NCBI RefSeq assembly: GCF_018413645.1
Contig: NZ_JAHCDA010000003.1
Coordinates: 62,001-126,000 of the forward strand
From: Roseococcus pinisoli
Lineage (GTDB): Bacteria; Pseudomonadota; Alphaproteobacteria; Acetobacterales; Acetobacteraceae
Reading direction: 5' to 3'
Length of the DNA stretch: 64,000 bases
Of the stretch, positions 13,361-20,338 are shown piece after piece. Each line of letters opens with the position of its first letter. Positions within the stretch are counted from its first letter, which is position 1. A model generated the notes under the pieces. The model was not told where the DNA came from. It searched no databases and saw only the letters and a list, made by a program, of their open reading frames with translations. A program made the position numbers and the translations under genes.

Positions 13361-13575
13361 GCGACTCGCGAGAAACCGGTGCGCCTCTCTTTGTCGTCGA
13401 GGTAGATGCGGCTGAGCGGCACCTTCACGTTTCGGGCACCGGTCTTGCAGAGGACCATCGGGATGCCGGAGACGTTCTCGAAGCCGGTGACCGTGAGCAC
13501 GCGGCCAGGGCTGCGCGGGTCGTTGTCCTTGATCCGGTCGTCGAGCGAGATCGGTCGGACGGGCGAGGTGTTCAT
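13357..13575 (-). CDS. Hypothetical protein (72 aa)
   Basis: Begins MNTSPVRPISLDDRIKDNDP and is strand-rich after it (GRVLTVTGFENVSGIPMVLC, KVPLSRIYLD), suggesting a small beta-barrel. Its palindrome (13605-13620) and SD hairpin lie inside the 3' end of the upstream HNH gene. ATG overlaps the TGA of that gene. Function unknown. Confidence 0.65.
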   Translation of the reverse strand: MNTSPVRPISLDDRIKDNDPRSPGRVLTVTGFENVSGIPMVLCKTGARNVKVPLSRIYLDDKERRTGFSRVA

Positions 13576-14048
13576 GCGGGGTCAGGCCCTCCTTGGCCTT
13601 CAGCGTGCACCTGGGTGCACAAATTGCCGGTCGTCTTGCTGCGCTCGAGGTACTCGATTGCCTTAGCCAGGGTGTCTGTTCGATCCTTCGAGAGGCCAAT
13701 CATCAAATTGCACGGCTGACACAAGATGCCTCGAACACGCCCGTCTTGATGGTCGTGATCTACGTTCCACCCCTTGTTCCAGCCTGGATGTTCAGAATGG
13801 CAGATGGCACATCCATTCTGCTTTAGGAGCATCACCTCGATCTGCTCGATGGTGATCCCGTACTTTTTCATGACCGACCACGCCCGGTACTTCTCCTTGT
13901 GCCCGCTTTTGGCGCGTCGGGCTTTCTGCTTCGTCCTGTCGCTTAGCCTCATCCGTGCGGCCAAGCAGGGCTCACAGAACTTCCTTTTGCCTGCCGGCGA
14001 AGGAGGCCGAGCTCCTCCACACTCCCTGCATGGACCTGTGAAGAACAC
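13572..14048 (-). CDS. HNH endonuclease, endonuclease VII-like
   Basis: A 158-residue protein with GTG start at 14048 preceded by GGAGG. It carries paired cysteines C7-x2-C10 and C25-x2-C28 near the start, and the nuclease core C80-x2-C83, D97-H98-D99-H100 (VDHDH), then GRVRGILC and C110-x2-C113-N114, the signature of the recombination endonuclease VII family, which resolves branched DNA in T4 and also occurs as free-standing homing nucleases. The last codons run across the palindrome and the SD hairpin of the next gene (reading CTQVHAEGQGGPDPA), so the gene may have been inserted there, or its true end shifted. A homing role is possible. Confidence 0.85.
   Translation of the reverse strand: MFFTGPCRECGGARPPSPAGKRKFCEPCLAARMRLSDRTKQKARRAKSGHKEKYRAWSVMKKYGITIEQIEVMLLKQNGCAICHSEHPGWNKGWNVDHDHQDGRVRGILCQPCNLMIGLSKDRTDTLAKAIEYLERSKTTGNLCTQVHAEGQGGPDPA
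13584..13599 (-). promoter_or_regulatory. SD-in-loop hairpin for the gene starting at 13575
   Basis: Minus strand: AGGCC-AAGGAG-GGCCT, five perfect pairs, eight bases before the ATG. Lies inside the coding end of the HNH gene. Confidence 0.5.
13605..13620. promoter_or_regulatory. 16-bp palindrome (perfect copy), putative operator
   Basis: GTGCACCTGGGTGCAC, 29 bases upstream of the start at 13575 and within the last codons of the HNH gene. Confidence 0.7.
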
Positions 14049-14062
14049 CCGACCTCCCCTGA

Positions 14063-14452
14063 TCAGGAGGCGTCGGCGGCGAGCGTCTCGTGGATCTCGA
14101 GAACACCAGCAATATCGGGGGCCGTCCATCCGGCCGGTTTGAGGACTTTTCCATCCTCACGCCTCGTCACCTTCCCGTCGGGACCGATCTTGGCCATGTT
14201 CGAGCGCAGAACCTCGTCCCACAGCGCCTGCATCGGCAGCCCGAGGCTCAGTCCGAGGTTCGTCCAGACGACGATGGAGTCGATGATCGCGTCGGCCATC
14301 TCGATGCGGTCGCCCGCCTCCCAGGCCTCGTCGAATTCCTTCTTCTCCTCCTCGGTGAGCTTCTTGTAGAGCTCGGCCTGCTTGATGTTCAGCACCGTCG
14401 TGGTCTGGCCCATGGCCTCCACGAAGACGCGCTCTTGCTCGAAAATCGACAT
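14063..14452 (-). CDS. MazG/PRA-PH-like nucleotide pyrophosphohydrolase
   Basis: A 129-residue all-helical protein: MSIFEQERVFVEAMGQTTTV, then LTEEEKKEFDEAWEAGDRIE and MADAIIDSIVVWTNLGLSLG. The E-x2-E...E-x2-D arrangement (KEFDEAW..., then EMADAIIDS) is the metal-binding pattern of the MazG/HisE superfamily, which cleaves (d)NTPs to monophosphates. The C-terminal NMAKIGPDGKV and DGKVLKPAGWTAPDI is a tail I recall from phage members. The start is supported by a perfect GCGAAA-AAGGAG-TTTCGC hairpin directly abutting the ATG. Probably adjusts nucleotide pools. Confidence 0.85.
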   Translation of the reverse strand: MSIFEQERVFVEAMGQTTTVLNIKQAELYKKLTEEEKKEFDEAWEAGDRIEMADAIIDSIVVWTNLGLSLGLPMQALWDEVLRSNMAKIGPDGKVTRREDGKVLKPAGWTAPDIAGVLEIHETLAADAS

Positions 14453-14470
14453 GCGAAACTCCTTTTTCGC
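14453..14470 (-). promoter_or_regulatory. SD-in-loop hairpin for the MazG-like gene
   Basis: Minus strand: GCGAAA-AAGGAG-TTTCGC, six perfect pairs ending directly at the ATG at 14452. This arm pair shares no sequence with the common CC/GG arms, so it is strong covariation evidence. Confidence 0.6.
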
Positions 14471-14487
14471 GGGTGAAGTGGTGGTGG

Positions 14488-15273
14488 CTACCAGACGCAC
14501 TCCGAGAACAGGACGTCCTCGGGGCCGGTCTTGTGGAGGATCTGGCCGGCGGATCGCGCGATCACGCACGCCTCCTCACGGCCGACGAAGTGGTCGTTGT
14601 TGGTGACGAACCCCTGCTGCTCCAGGCCGCCGGTGCCTTGCGGCAGCAGCTTGCGCATGAGCTCCAGCACGTCGCCATGCCGCGCCGGCGGCGGGAGCCG
14701 GTAGGTCACGTTGTCGTAGCGGCACGCGGCGGCCACGATGTGCACCTGGCGTCGCTCCATGGCCCTGCCGCAGCTCAGCCAGTGGTTGCGAAGGCTGGCC
14801 CGGTTGGCCTCCTCCTGCTGGGCGGTGCGCGCCGGCGGCGTGGGGGCGAGGCTCCAGCCATGGTGCCAGGCGAAGGCGCAGTAGGCGGCCACGTCGCGCG
14901 GGTCGCCCTTGTCGACATGCAGCAGCAGTTCGGCGCGCAGCTCCGCGAGCCATCCGTCGCGGCGCCAGTGGCCCTTCCAGCGGTGCTTAGCCTCGGAGAT
15001 CACCAGCTTGGCCCGCAGGGCCTCGGAGAAGCGCTGGACTAGGTCCTCGATGTCCTGCTGGGGGGTGAGGGTGGGCGCGACCTCGGCCACGCCCGTGGCA
15101 GCAGCCTGGCGGGCCAGGGCCTGCTCGGCGCAGGGGCGGCAGCGCCAGGCGCGCTTGTCACCCGTGGGCAGGTCCTTGATGCTGGCGCCGACGGGTGTGC
15201 AGTCCTGGCAGTGGAAGCTGTAGCCTCCGGGTGCCCAGCCGAAGGGGCGCAGGTGCAGGTCGACGTCGCTCAT
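14488..15273 (-). CDS. Zinc-ribbon phage protein of unknown function (261 aa)
   Basis: Begins MSDVDLHLRPFGWAPGGYSF. C22-x2-C25 (HCQDC) and CRPC (about residue 45) form a likely zinc ribbon. The centre reads HRWKGHWRRDGWLAELRAEL then KGDPRDVAAYCAFAWHHGWS, a pattern I recall from a phage protein family in which 'GDP-x-DVA-x-(Y/F)C' precedes a tryptophan-histidine pair. The C-terminal part (GFVTNNDHFVGREEACVIAR, ending ILHKTGPEDVLFSECVW) matches another small conserved phage module ending in 'LxSExxW', here fused on. ATGA overlap with the gene upstream. No reaction can be assigned. Confidence 0.65.
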   Translation of the reverse strand: MSDVDLHLRPFGWAPGGYSFHCQDCTPVGASIKDLPTGDKRAWRCRPCAEQALARQAAATGVAEVAPTLTPQQDIEDLVQRFSEALRAKLVISEAKHRWKGHWRRDGWLAELRAELLLHVDKGDPRDVAAYCAFAWHHGWSLAPTPPARTAQQEEANRASLRNHWLSCGRAMERRQVHIVAAACRYDNVTYRLPPPARHGDVLELMRKLLPQGTGGLEQQGFVTNNDHFVGREEACVIARSAGQILHKTGPEDVLFSECVW

Positions 15274-15689
15274 GCCGGGTCGACCTTCACAAAGCGGCCG
15301 TCGTGGAACTCGCCGGTCTCGCGGAACCAGATCTTGCCGTCGTCGCCCCGGTAGATCACGAGCTCGGCTCCATCAACCAGGTCGGCTGACATCTGCAGCT
15401 CGCCTTGACCGAGGACCGTGTACTCGGTGCCGCGCTTCACGTGGCGGTAGACAGGGAAGCCGAGGCTGTCGTTCGAGCCTGTGGCCAGGGCCAAGGCCGC
15501 TTCTAGCCGTTCGATGTAGGCAGCGGCCTCATGCTGGATCGGTACAGTCTCGAAGGTGTGGACGTGCTCGAGAGGATTGTCGGGCTCCTCGCCGCCGGCC
15601 GGGCCCAGCCCATCGGTGATGGGAGTGCGGTAGATGCCGCGTAGCCGGTTCTTCAGAGTGGCGGGTTCATAGAACGGGGCGCGGGGCAT
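15270..15689 (-). CDS. DUF1653-like protein (139 aa)
   Basis: Begins MPRAPFYEPATLKNRLRGIY. The C-terminal 65 residues (FPVYRHVKRGTEYTVLGQGE, ELVIYRGDDGKIWFRETGEF, HDGRFVKVD) have the layout of DUF1653 modules: Y-x-H-x-K-x-G-x-x-Y-x-V, then VIY and W-x-R-x-x-x-E-F. The function of that family is unknown. ATG overlaps the stop of the 41-residue membrane peptide (TAATG). Confidence 0.7.
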   Translation of the reverse strand: MPRAPFYEPATLKNRLRGIYRTPITDGLGPAGGEEPDNPLEHVHTFETVPIQHEAAAYIERLEAALALATGSNDSLGFPVYRHVKRGTEYTVLGQGELQMSADLVDGAELVIYRGDDGKIWFRETGEFHDGRFVKVDPA

Positions 15690-15814
15690 TAGAGGCCGCC
15701 GTTCGCGAGGTTCATCGACCAATGGGCGGGCGGGGCGATGAAGATGGCGGCATAGAGCGCACCTGATGTCACGACCAGTAGAGCCGTGACGACTGGAAGC
15801 ATAAACTCGCGCAT
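15689..15814 (-). CDS. Small membrane protein (41 aa)
   Basis: MREFMLPVVTALLVVTSGAL continues as a single hydrophobic helix to about residue 28 and ends HWSMNLANGGL. It is the first cistron after an intergenic gap, with an AACCC-AAGGAG-GGGTT hairpin one base before the ATG, and its TAA overlaps the next ATG. Function unknown. Confidence 0.65.
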   Translation of the reverse strand: MREFMLPVVTALLVVTSGALYAAIFIAPPAHWSMNLANGGL

Positions 15815-15815
15815 A

Positions 15816-15831
15816 AACCCCTCCTTGGGTT
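15816..15831 (-). promoter_or_regulatory. SD-in-loop hairpin for the gene starting at 15814
   Basis: Minus strand: AACCC-AAGGAG-GGGTT, five perfect pairs, one base before the ATG. Confidence 0.5.
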
Positions 15832-15897
15832 CGATGAACCATAAAGCTACGAGAGCATCTGGCTCAAGGCAAGGATTTTGTTCGGTTAATGCAAGTA

Positions 15898-16611
15898 TTA
15901 GTTGGGAGAATGGCCAGTTGCCGACCAGCCCAGGGCGACATCTCGGTCAACTTCCCGGAATAGAGACTTCTTTTGGCCAGGGGGTATCCAAATGGTTCTG
16001 GTTTGGTCGCCCTGCAGCAGGCGTGACCACACGATCCAGGAATAGGCAGTGGCCGTGCTGGCATCCGGGTCGTAGCGGCCCAATACCATCGGCACCCGCT
16101 CGCAGAAGACCATGTTGGCGGTCGGGCGAGTCTTGGGGTTGCCGAAGATCTTGTCGTATCGGCCCACACCCTCGAGCCAGGAGTTGCGAACCAGCATGGC
16201 GAAGACGAGAGGCGGGCGCTCCCACTCGGTCAGCACGCGGTGGGCGTACCTAGCAGCGAAGGGAAATGGTGGGTTCGTGATGACGAGATCATGCTCCTCG
16301 TTCTGGGAGGTCAGCATGTCTTGGTAGGCGTAGCCGAAGCCGTAGTCGTGGATGTCAGTGCCCTGGGCCTCGACATGCTTGAAGGCCTTTGACGAGGCGG
16401 CCCCATAGATCAGGTGGCCGGCCCCTGCGCTGGGGTCTTTCATCGTGATCGTGGTGGGCAGGTAGGGGGCCAGGAACGGCATCACGGCGCGGACGGCCCA
16501 AGGAGGGGTGGGGAAGAAGTCGAGCTTTCGAAACAGTGGGTCGGCGTCGGGGGTCGACGTCTTATCCTGCCCCCGTTGCTCCACCACAGCCCTATTCACG
16601 AACTTTAGCAT
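15898..16611 (-). CDS. Adenine-specific DNA methyltransferase (orphan)
   Basis: A 237-residue class I S-adenosylmethionine-dependent methyltransferase. DPSAGAGHLI (from residue 59) is the SAM-binding loop, VITNPPFPF (around 111-119) is the catalytic NPPF motif of N6-adenine methyltransferases, and DFFPTPP at 31-37 is the start motif common in phage enzymes. No cognate restriction gene is adjacent, so it probably protects phage DNA. The start at 16611 follows a CAACC-AAGGAG-GGTTG hairpin that directly abuts a palindrome (16630-16645). Confidence 0.85.
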   Translation of the reverse strand: MLKFVNRAVVEQRGQDKTSTPDADPLFRKLDFFPTPPWAVRAVMPFLAPYLPTTITMKDPSAGAGHLIYGAASSKAFKHVEAQGTDIHDYGFGYAYQDMLTSQNEEHDLVITNPPFPFAARYAHRVLTEWERPPLVFAMLVRNSWLEGVGRYDKIFGNPKTRPTANMVFCERVPMVLGRYDPDASTATAYSWIVWSRLLQGDQTRTIWIPPGQKKSLFREVDRDVALGWSATGHSPN

Positions 16612-16613
16612 CC

Positions 16614-16629
16614 CAACCCTCCTTGGTTG
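16614..16629 (-). promoter_or_regulatory. SD-in-loop hairpin for the methyltransferase gene
   Basis: Minus strand: CAACC-AAGGAG-GGTTG, five perfect pairs, two bases before the ATG at 16611, and directly adjoining the palindrome at 16630. Confidence 0.55.
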
Positions 16630-16645
16630 ATGCACCTGGGTGCAC
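16630..16645. promoter_or_regulatory. 16-bp palindrome (one mismatch), putative operator
   Basis: ATGCACCTGGGTGCAC, 18 bases upstream of the methyltransferase start at 16611. Confidence 0.65.
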
Positions 16646-16647
16646 AG

Positions 16648-17067
16648 TTACGCCGCGAGAGGTTCCGGCTCTGGCATCGGGCCCCAGATGCGCCGAAGAG
16701 CCCGCTCGAGGCCTGCCACGACACCGGCGATCTTGGTGATCCGGCTCTCGTCCGGCGGAATTAGCGCCGCGTATCCGAGGTCTCGCCCGCACTCCAGGAT
16801 CTCCGCCACAGAGAGGAGCATCGCGGTGTCGTCTCGGTAAGGAGCATGTCGCGTCGCGATCGGGAGCTCCGTCATCCGAAGCCGGTTGACGATACGCTCC
16901 AGCTCCATGCCGGCACCGGTGACCAGGTCGCGGCGTGTCTGGTCGTCGTTGGTCTGGATCGAGAAGCTTAGCTTCCGGCCGACCTCGAAGAGCTGGACCA
17001 TCGAGAGCATCAGCTTGCGCGCCTGGACCGGCGGGGCCGGTAGGTTGTCGTTATGCTGTTGGGGCAT
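16648..17067 (-). CDS. Hypothetical helical protein (139 aa)
   Basis: Begins MPQQHNDNLPAPPVQARKLM. Helical throughout (MVQLFEVGRKLSFSIQ, AGMELERIVNRLRMTE, LLSVAEILECGRDLGYA, VAGLERALRRIWG). GAGG precedes the ATG, which lies 16 bp inside the gene upstream. Function unknown. Confidence 0.65.
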   Translation of the reverse strand: MPQQHNDNLPAPPVQARKLMLSMVQLFEVGRKLSFSIQTNDDQTRRDLVTGAGMELERIVNRLRMTELPIATRHAPYRDDTAMLLSVAEILECGRDLGYAALIPPDESRITKIAGVVAGLERALRRIWGPMPEPEPLAA

Positions 17068-17359
17068 AGTGCCGGGCCTCCACTGACTCGATCTGATCGA
17101 CACGCACGACGAGTGGGCCGACGTTGTACGTTGCCCGATCGCCGTCGAAGGCTGCAGCCTTGTCCAGGTTGGCTTTCACCTGCTCAGCCATGCCCGCCAA
17201 GTCCAGGCCGGGCAGAACATGCGCAGCGACCTCGTAATGGCGACCGTTGATGGTGGTGAAGTGCAGGACGCAGATGTCGGGCATCTCGGTCATGATCTTC
17301 GGTGGAGGGGGTGGGGGCTGGATGGTCGGACGACCTTCTGGGGTAAATTCGGCGAGCAC
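17051..17359 (-). CDS. Hypothetical protein (102 aa)
   Basis: GTG start at 17359 with a GTCTC-AAGGAG-GAGAC leader three bases before. Starts VLAEFTPEGRPTIQ, then a run of six prolines, then a folded region (DICVLHFTTINGRHYEVAAH, LDLAGMAEQVKANLDKAAAF, VGPLVVRVDQIESVEA), predicted alpha/beta. No family recognised. Confidence 0.65.
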   Translation of the reverse strand: MLAEFTPEGRPTIQPPPPPPKIMTEMPDICVLHFTTINGRHYEVAAHVLPGLDLAGMAEQVKANLDKAAAFDGDRATYNVGPLVVRVDQIESVEARHYAPTA

Positions 17360-17362
17360 GTG

Positions 17363-17378
17363 GTCTCCTCCTTGAGAC
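17363..17378 (-). promoter_or_regulatory. SD-in-loop hairpin for the gene starting at 17359
   Basis: Minus strand: GTCTC-AAGGAG-GAGAC, five perfect pairs, three bases before the GTG. Confidence 0.55.
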
Positions 17379-17390
17379 AGTGGTGAGTGG

Positions 17391-17777
17391 TTAGGTGGCA
17401 GGTGGCGGCGTGAGCAATTCGGCCCAGATCGACGCATAGCCCACGGCATTGAGAGCCCGCTCGCGCGAAAACATGCCGTGTTCGGCCTGCACGAAATTCT
17501 GCAGAACCATGAGGATGGCGACGTCGCCCGAGCTGATTTGACGGGCAGGGTCGCGGCGAGCGCCGAGGTAGGCGTTCCACACCGAGGCTGTGGCCGAAAA
17601 GCTGGCCTCCTTCTCGCCGTGGGTGATGTTGCGGACACCCTTCACCAGTTCGGCGGCCTGCAACAGGAACTCCGCAGCGACGGTGCCGCTCACATGTCGA
17701 GGTGGCATATTGCGGTTTCCGAACCCAGGGGGCTCGGCAGGCCGAGCGTCCTCGGCCACATCGGAATTCTGAGTCAT
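17391..17777 (-). CDS. DUF6378-like phage protein (128 aa)
   Basis: Begins MTQNSDVAEDARPAEPPGFG. The segment GEKEASFSATASVWNAYLGA, then ISSGDVAILMVLQNFVQAEH, follows a pattern I recall as DUF6378 in phages (an 'F-x-x-x-A-x-x-W-N-x-Y' stretch followed by 'DVA-x-x-M-x-L'), function unknown. Helical. The leader pairs GTGGAC-ATGGAG-GTTCAC directly at the ATG. The upstream codons of the longer frame are not supported by a ribosome site. Confidence 0.75.
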   Translation of the reverse strand: MTQNSDVAEDARPAEPPGFGNRNMPPRHVSGTVAAEFLLQAAELVKGVRNITHGEKEASFSATASVWNAYLGARRDPARQISSGDVAILMVLQNFVQAEHGMFSRERALNAVGYASIWAELLTPPPAT

Positions 17778-17795
17778 GTGAACCTCCATGTCCAC
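17778..17795 (-). promoter_or_regulatory. SD-in-loop hairpin for the DUF6378-like gene
   Basis: Minus strand: GTGGAC-ATGGAG-GTTCAC, six pairs including one G-U, directly at the ATG at 17777. Both loop and arms differ from the common version. Confidence 0.5.
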
Positions 17796-17830
17796 GAAGT
17801 GATCGTTCTCTGCGGCGGTGAGGCCGCTGC

Positions 17831-18088
17831 TCAACTCTTGGTCTTGCCGTGAGAAATCCGGATGGCTTCGAGCAGGTGCATAGTCGGAACCGCGAAGCAG
17901 TTCGTGCCACCTAGCAGACTCTTCCTGCTCGTCCTGGCAGCGGCCAGGCTGTCGTATTTCAGAAGTGTGAGCTTGCCCTTCTGAAGGAGTGAGAAGGACC
18001 ATTGCAGTCCTTCATCCTTCGGCGCCTTGGACCTAACAGGGCCCAGAAAGAGCGGCGCCATCCTGGTGAGCCCAGCGTGGCGGCTCAT
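17831..18088 (-). CDS. Hypothetical protein (85 aa)
   Basis: Begins MSRHAGLTRMAPLFLGPVRS. Basic, mixed composition; LLKYDSLAAARTSRKSLLGG and TMHLLEAIRISHGKTKS follow. ATGA overlap with the periplasmic-protein gene upstream. No family recognised; overlap and size fit the local gene style. Confidence 0.55.
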   Translation of the reverse strand: MSRHAGLTRMAPLFLGPVRSKAPKDEGLQWSFSLLQKGKLTLLKYDSLAAARTSRKSLLGGTNCFAVPTMHLLEAIRISHGKTKS

Positions 18089-18381
18089 CTCGGTCGAGCG
18101 GTGCCTACACGGGCGCCGTTCCGGTCATAGACAGTTGACCCCCATGAGTGTGTCTCGATGGAGCCTGCCCTTGCCCCGTTCCGATCGTAGATCGTCGAGG
18201 GCAAGACGGAGGGCAGGGATGGAGCGGAGAGGGGGCGCTGCTCGGGCGGGCGTGGTCCTGGATTGGAGGGGGCTGATCCCCAGCCCGTCCCCCATCCTTG
18301 CTGCTGAGCGAATGCCGGGGTGGTAGCCAGGCTTGCCAGGAGCAAGCCGTGGGCCAGGCGAATATGCAGGGCGATCTTCAT
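18085..18381 (-). CDS. Secreted protein with DRNGARxG repeats (98 aa)
   Basis: MKIALHIRLAHGLLLASLAT opens a classical signal peptide ending TPAFAQ. After a glycine/proline-rich stretch come two near-identical repeats: STIYDRNGARAGSIETHSWG and STVYDRNGARVGTARPR. YDRNG-x-R repeats are common in short exported bacterial proteins, usually of unknown role. A perfect AGCTC-AAGGAG-GAGCT leader supports the start. It may be a lysogeny-expressed envelope protein, which is a guess. Confidence 0.75.
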   Translation of the reverse strand: MKIALHIRLAHGLLLASLATTPAFAQQQGWGTGWGSAPSNPGPRPPEQRPLSAPSLPSVLPSTIYDRNGARAGSIETHSWGSTVYDRNGARVGTARPR

Positions 18382-18386
18382 TGGGT

Positions 18387-18402
18387 AGCTCCTCCTTGAG
18401 CT
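18387..18402 (-). promoter_or_regulatory. SD-in-loop hairpin for the secreted repeat protein
   Basis: Minus strand: AGCTC-AAGGAG-GAGCT, five perfect pairs, five bases before the ATG at 18381. Confidence 0.55.
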
Positions 18403-18459
18403 GTTCATTGGTCGCCTGCGGACGGTAGCTGTAAAGGCCGGGCAGGCAAGAGGATTCCT

Positions 18460-18783
18460 CTATTCGAGAGCCGCCGCCAGAGAGTCCGAATAGCGATCAA
18501 CCTCGGCCGCCAGACGTGAATGCAGTGTGTCGAGATGCAGATCTTCCGTAGTGAAGACCACCGCCATTCCTCGCAACGCTATGGCGGGGTAGCTGGCCTC
18601 GATCATCCAGCCCGGACCATCGGCGTAAATGCACGCGGTCCAGTAGTTACTGCCGACCCGAATGCCGACGCTGTCTTCGATGGCGAAGCTCTCAACCGGA
18701 AGCGGTTGGGCGTGCATGATGCTCATATGTGCTGAGGCCTGATGGGGTTCGAGGGGGTAACGAAGGGGCTCCTGGTCCAGCAT
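18460..18783 (-). CDS. Hypothetical protein (107 aa; start uncertain)
   Basis: The frame could start at ATG 18783 (MLDQEPLRYPLEPHQASAHM) or at ATG 18726 (MSIMHAQPLPVESF, 88 aa). Neither has a clear ribosome site. The body reads SVGIRVGSNYWTACIYADGP, then AIALRGMAVVFTTEDLHLDT and a C-terminal helix ending SDSLAAALE. Soluble alpha/beta. No family recognised. Confidence 0.5.
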   Translation of the reverse strand: MLDQEPLRYPLEPHQASAHMSIMHAQPLPVESFAIEDSVGIRVGSNYWTACIYADGPGWMIEASYPAIALRGMAVVFTTEDLHLDTLHSRLAAEVDRYSDSLAAALE

Positions 18784-18821
18784 AACCGGACCAGGGGCAG
18801 GCGTTGTCTTATCGAATGGCC

Positions 18822-19721
18822 TTAGCTGGGGAGCTCGACCGTCAGGCCGATGTCCGGGAACACCTTGTCGAAGGCCTCCAAGGTCTTCTCCCAGCCGAAC
18901 GTCTTCATGGTCTCGATGAAGCCGTCGGCAGTCACGGGGCCGGCCACGGGGGGCGGGGTCGGCTTCCCCAGGTACTCCAGGCAGATGAACTCGAAAGCAG
19001 CGCTCGGGCTCTCGCTGCCGGAGACCGACATCGCCTTCTCGATCGCGCTCTTCACGGTGCTGATCTGGTCTCCCTGCAGCTTGAACTTGACGTTGTCGGT
19101 GGGGGTGGGGTCCGACGGACCGCCGAGGGCCTTCTGGGCCTGGATCTGCTTCGCGAGCTCGTCCTTCGACATCGACTGGGCCTTCTCCAGCCAGTCGTCC
19201 ACGTTCTCGGCCGTCAGCAGGGGATTGTCCGGCATCAGCAGGATGCGCAGCTTCGTCCAGCCGAACGCCTTCACCTGGTCGGCGGAGAGGCCGGCGCTGA
19301 TCACGCCCGAATAGATGCCGATCAGGTAGTAGGCCTTGCGCTTGCGGAAATCGAAAGTCGCCTCGACGTAGGCGCCGAAGTCGTCGAAGCCCCACTCGGG
19401 GAACCAGTTGTTCTCGAGCACGCGCTTGAGCAGGCCGCCCTGCTCGAACTCGAGGAACCCGTCGTCTTCGGGAAGGGCGGACAGGCGCGCCTTCACCTGA
19501 TCTTGTGAGAGGGTTTCGACCTTCTTGACGATCTTCGCGATCGCGTCGCCCGGGATGATTTCGCCCTCGAGGGCCTTGGGCTTCTTGGTCTTGGGCTTCG
19601 TCAGCGTGACCGCCGTCGGGCCGGCTTCCTGCGTGGGGGTCTCACCGAGATGCTCATCGGCGGAAGCAGGAACCGGGAACGTGGTTCCCTGCATGAGCTC
19701 GAGGCTCGCGTCACCAGACAT
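18822..19721 (-). CDS. Hypothetical protein, possibly DNA-binding (299 aa)
   Basis: Begins MSGDASLELMQGTTFPVPAS. After a lysine/threonine/proline-rich linker (TLTKPKTKKPKALEGEIIPG) comes a helical region (WGFDDFGAYVEATFDFRKRK, AYYLIGIYSGVISAGLSADQ, VKAFGWTKLRILLMPDN) whose 'F-x-F-x-x-x-x-A-Y-x-L-I-x-I' arrangement resembles phage and plasmid proteins with a partition- or DUF3102-like HTH. The rest (about 200-299) is helical. GGAGGG precedes the ATG. It closes the recombination cluster. Function unknown. Confidence 0.6.
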   Translation of the reverse strand: MSGDASLELMQGTTFPVPASADEHLGETPTQEAGPTAVTLTKPKTKKPKALEGEIIPGDAIAKIVKKVETLSQDQVKARLSALPEDDGFLEFEQGGLLKRVLENNWFPEWGFDDFGAYVEATFDFRKRKAYYLIGIYSGVISAGLSADQVKAFGWTKLRILLMPDNPLLTAENVDDWLEKAQSMSKDELAKQIQAQKALGGPSDPTPTDNVKFKLQGDQISTVKSAIEKAMSVSGSESPSAAFEFICLEYLGKPTPPPVAGPVTADGFIETMKTFGWEKTLEAFDKVFPDIGLTVELPS

Positions 19722-19724
19722 ATT

Positions 19725-20338
19725 TCAGCCCTCCATGGCCGTGGGATACAAACTCCTCTGTAGCTTGATTACTTCTGCTGACAAAGGGTTTTTTGCAATC
19801 GTTTGAACGACCTGCTTCTGGATAGAATTTTCAGTCGGAGTGAGTTCTAGGAGACACAGTCCGACCCTCCCCAGAACGTAGGCGTCGGCAATATCGTTTC
19901 CTGGGGAATCAAAACCCCAGCGTTTGTAGACGTCCTTCATCACCTCCTCCTTCTTCGCGTTTGCTTTTCCTGTGGCAAACTGCTTCAGAGAATTAGGAGA
20001 AACACTTAGGTACGGTACTCCGTACATAGCCATCGCGAGGCGCAGAACGCCTCCCACTTCGGCCAAGGTGGCTAGGGTGTTGACGTTCCCGTAGGCGTAG
20101 CCTTCGAGGATCACTAGACCCACAGCGTGCTTGGTTAGGAGCACCCTGAATGCCTCGTGAATTTCACGCAATCGCGCAGCGCCGTTTATTTTCGGTTGGA
20201 GGCGATACGTCGCCAGAAGCGATCCATTCCGGCTAAAAATCGTGATGCCGGTGCTGGTCGCTGATCCATCAAGACCCATAATGGATGTCGTCTGTGCACC
20301 CGGGTGCACAGAGATTTTCTTTTTGAAATGCACGGCCA
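19725..20338 (-). CDS. RuvC-like Holliday junction resolvase
   Basis: With the start at 20338 (TGATG overlap) the protein has 204 residues. D24 in IMGLDGSATSTG, E79 in VILEGYAYG and the C-terminal D in GNDIADAYVLG form the RuvC/RNase H-type active site that cuts four-way DNA junctions. Residues 10-16 (SVHPGAQ) are the in-frame translation of the palindrome at 20294-20309. A shorter start (ATG 20279, MGLDGS) would remove the first residues of the active-site strand and has no ribosome site, so I prefer the long start. Confidence 0.8.
20294..20309. promoter_or_regulatory. 16-bp palindrome (perfect copy) inside the RuvC-like gene start
   Basis: GTGCACCCGGGTGCAC, translated in frame as VHPGAQ near the N-terminus of the RuvC-like protein. 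Confidence 0.65.

Noticed and set aside
18460-19395. 311-codon frame overlapping the gene at 18822
   Set aside because: The first two thirds are a low-complexity Arg/Gly/Asp shadow of the gene in another frame; only the last part (from 18783 or 18726) looks like a gene.
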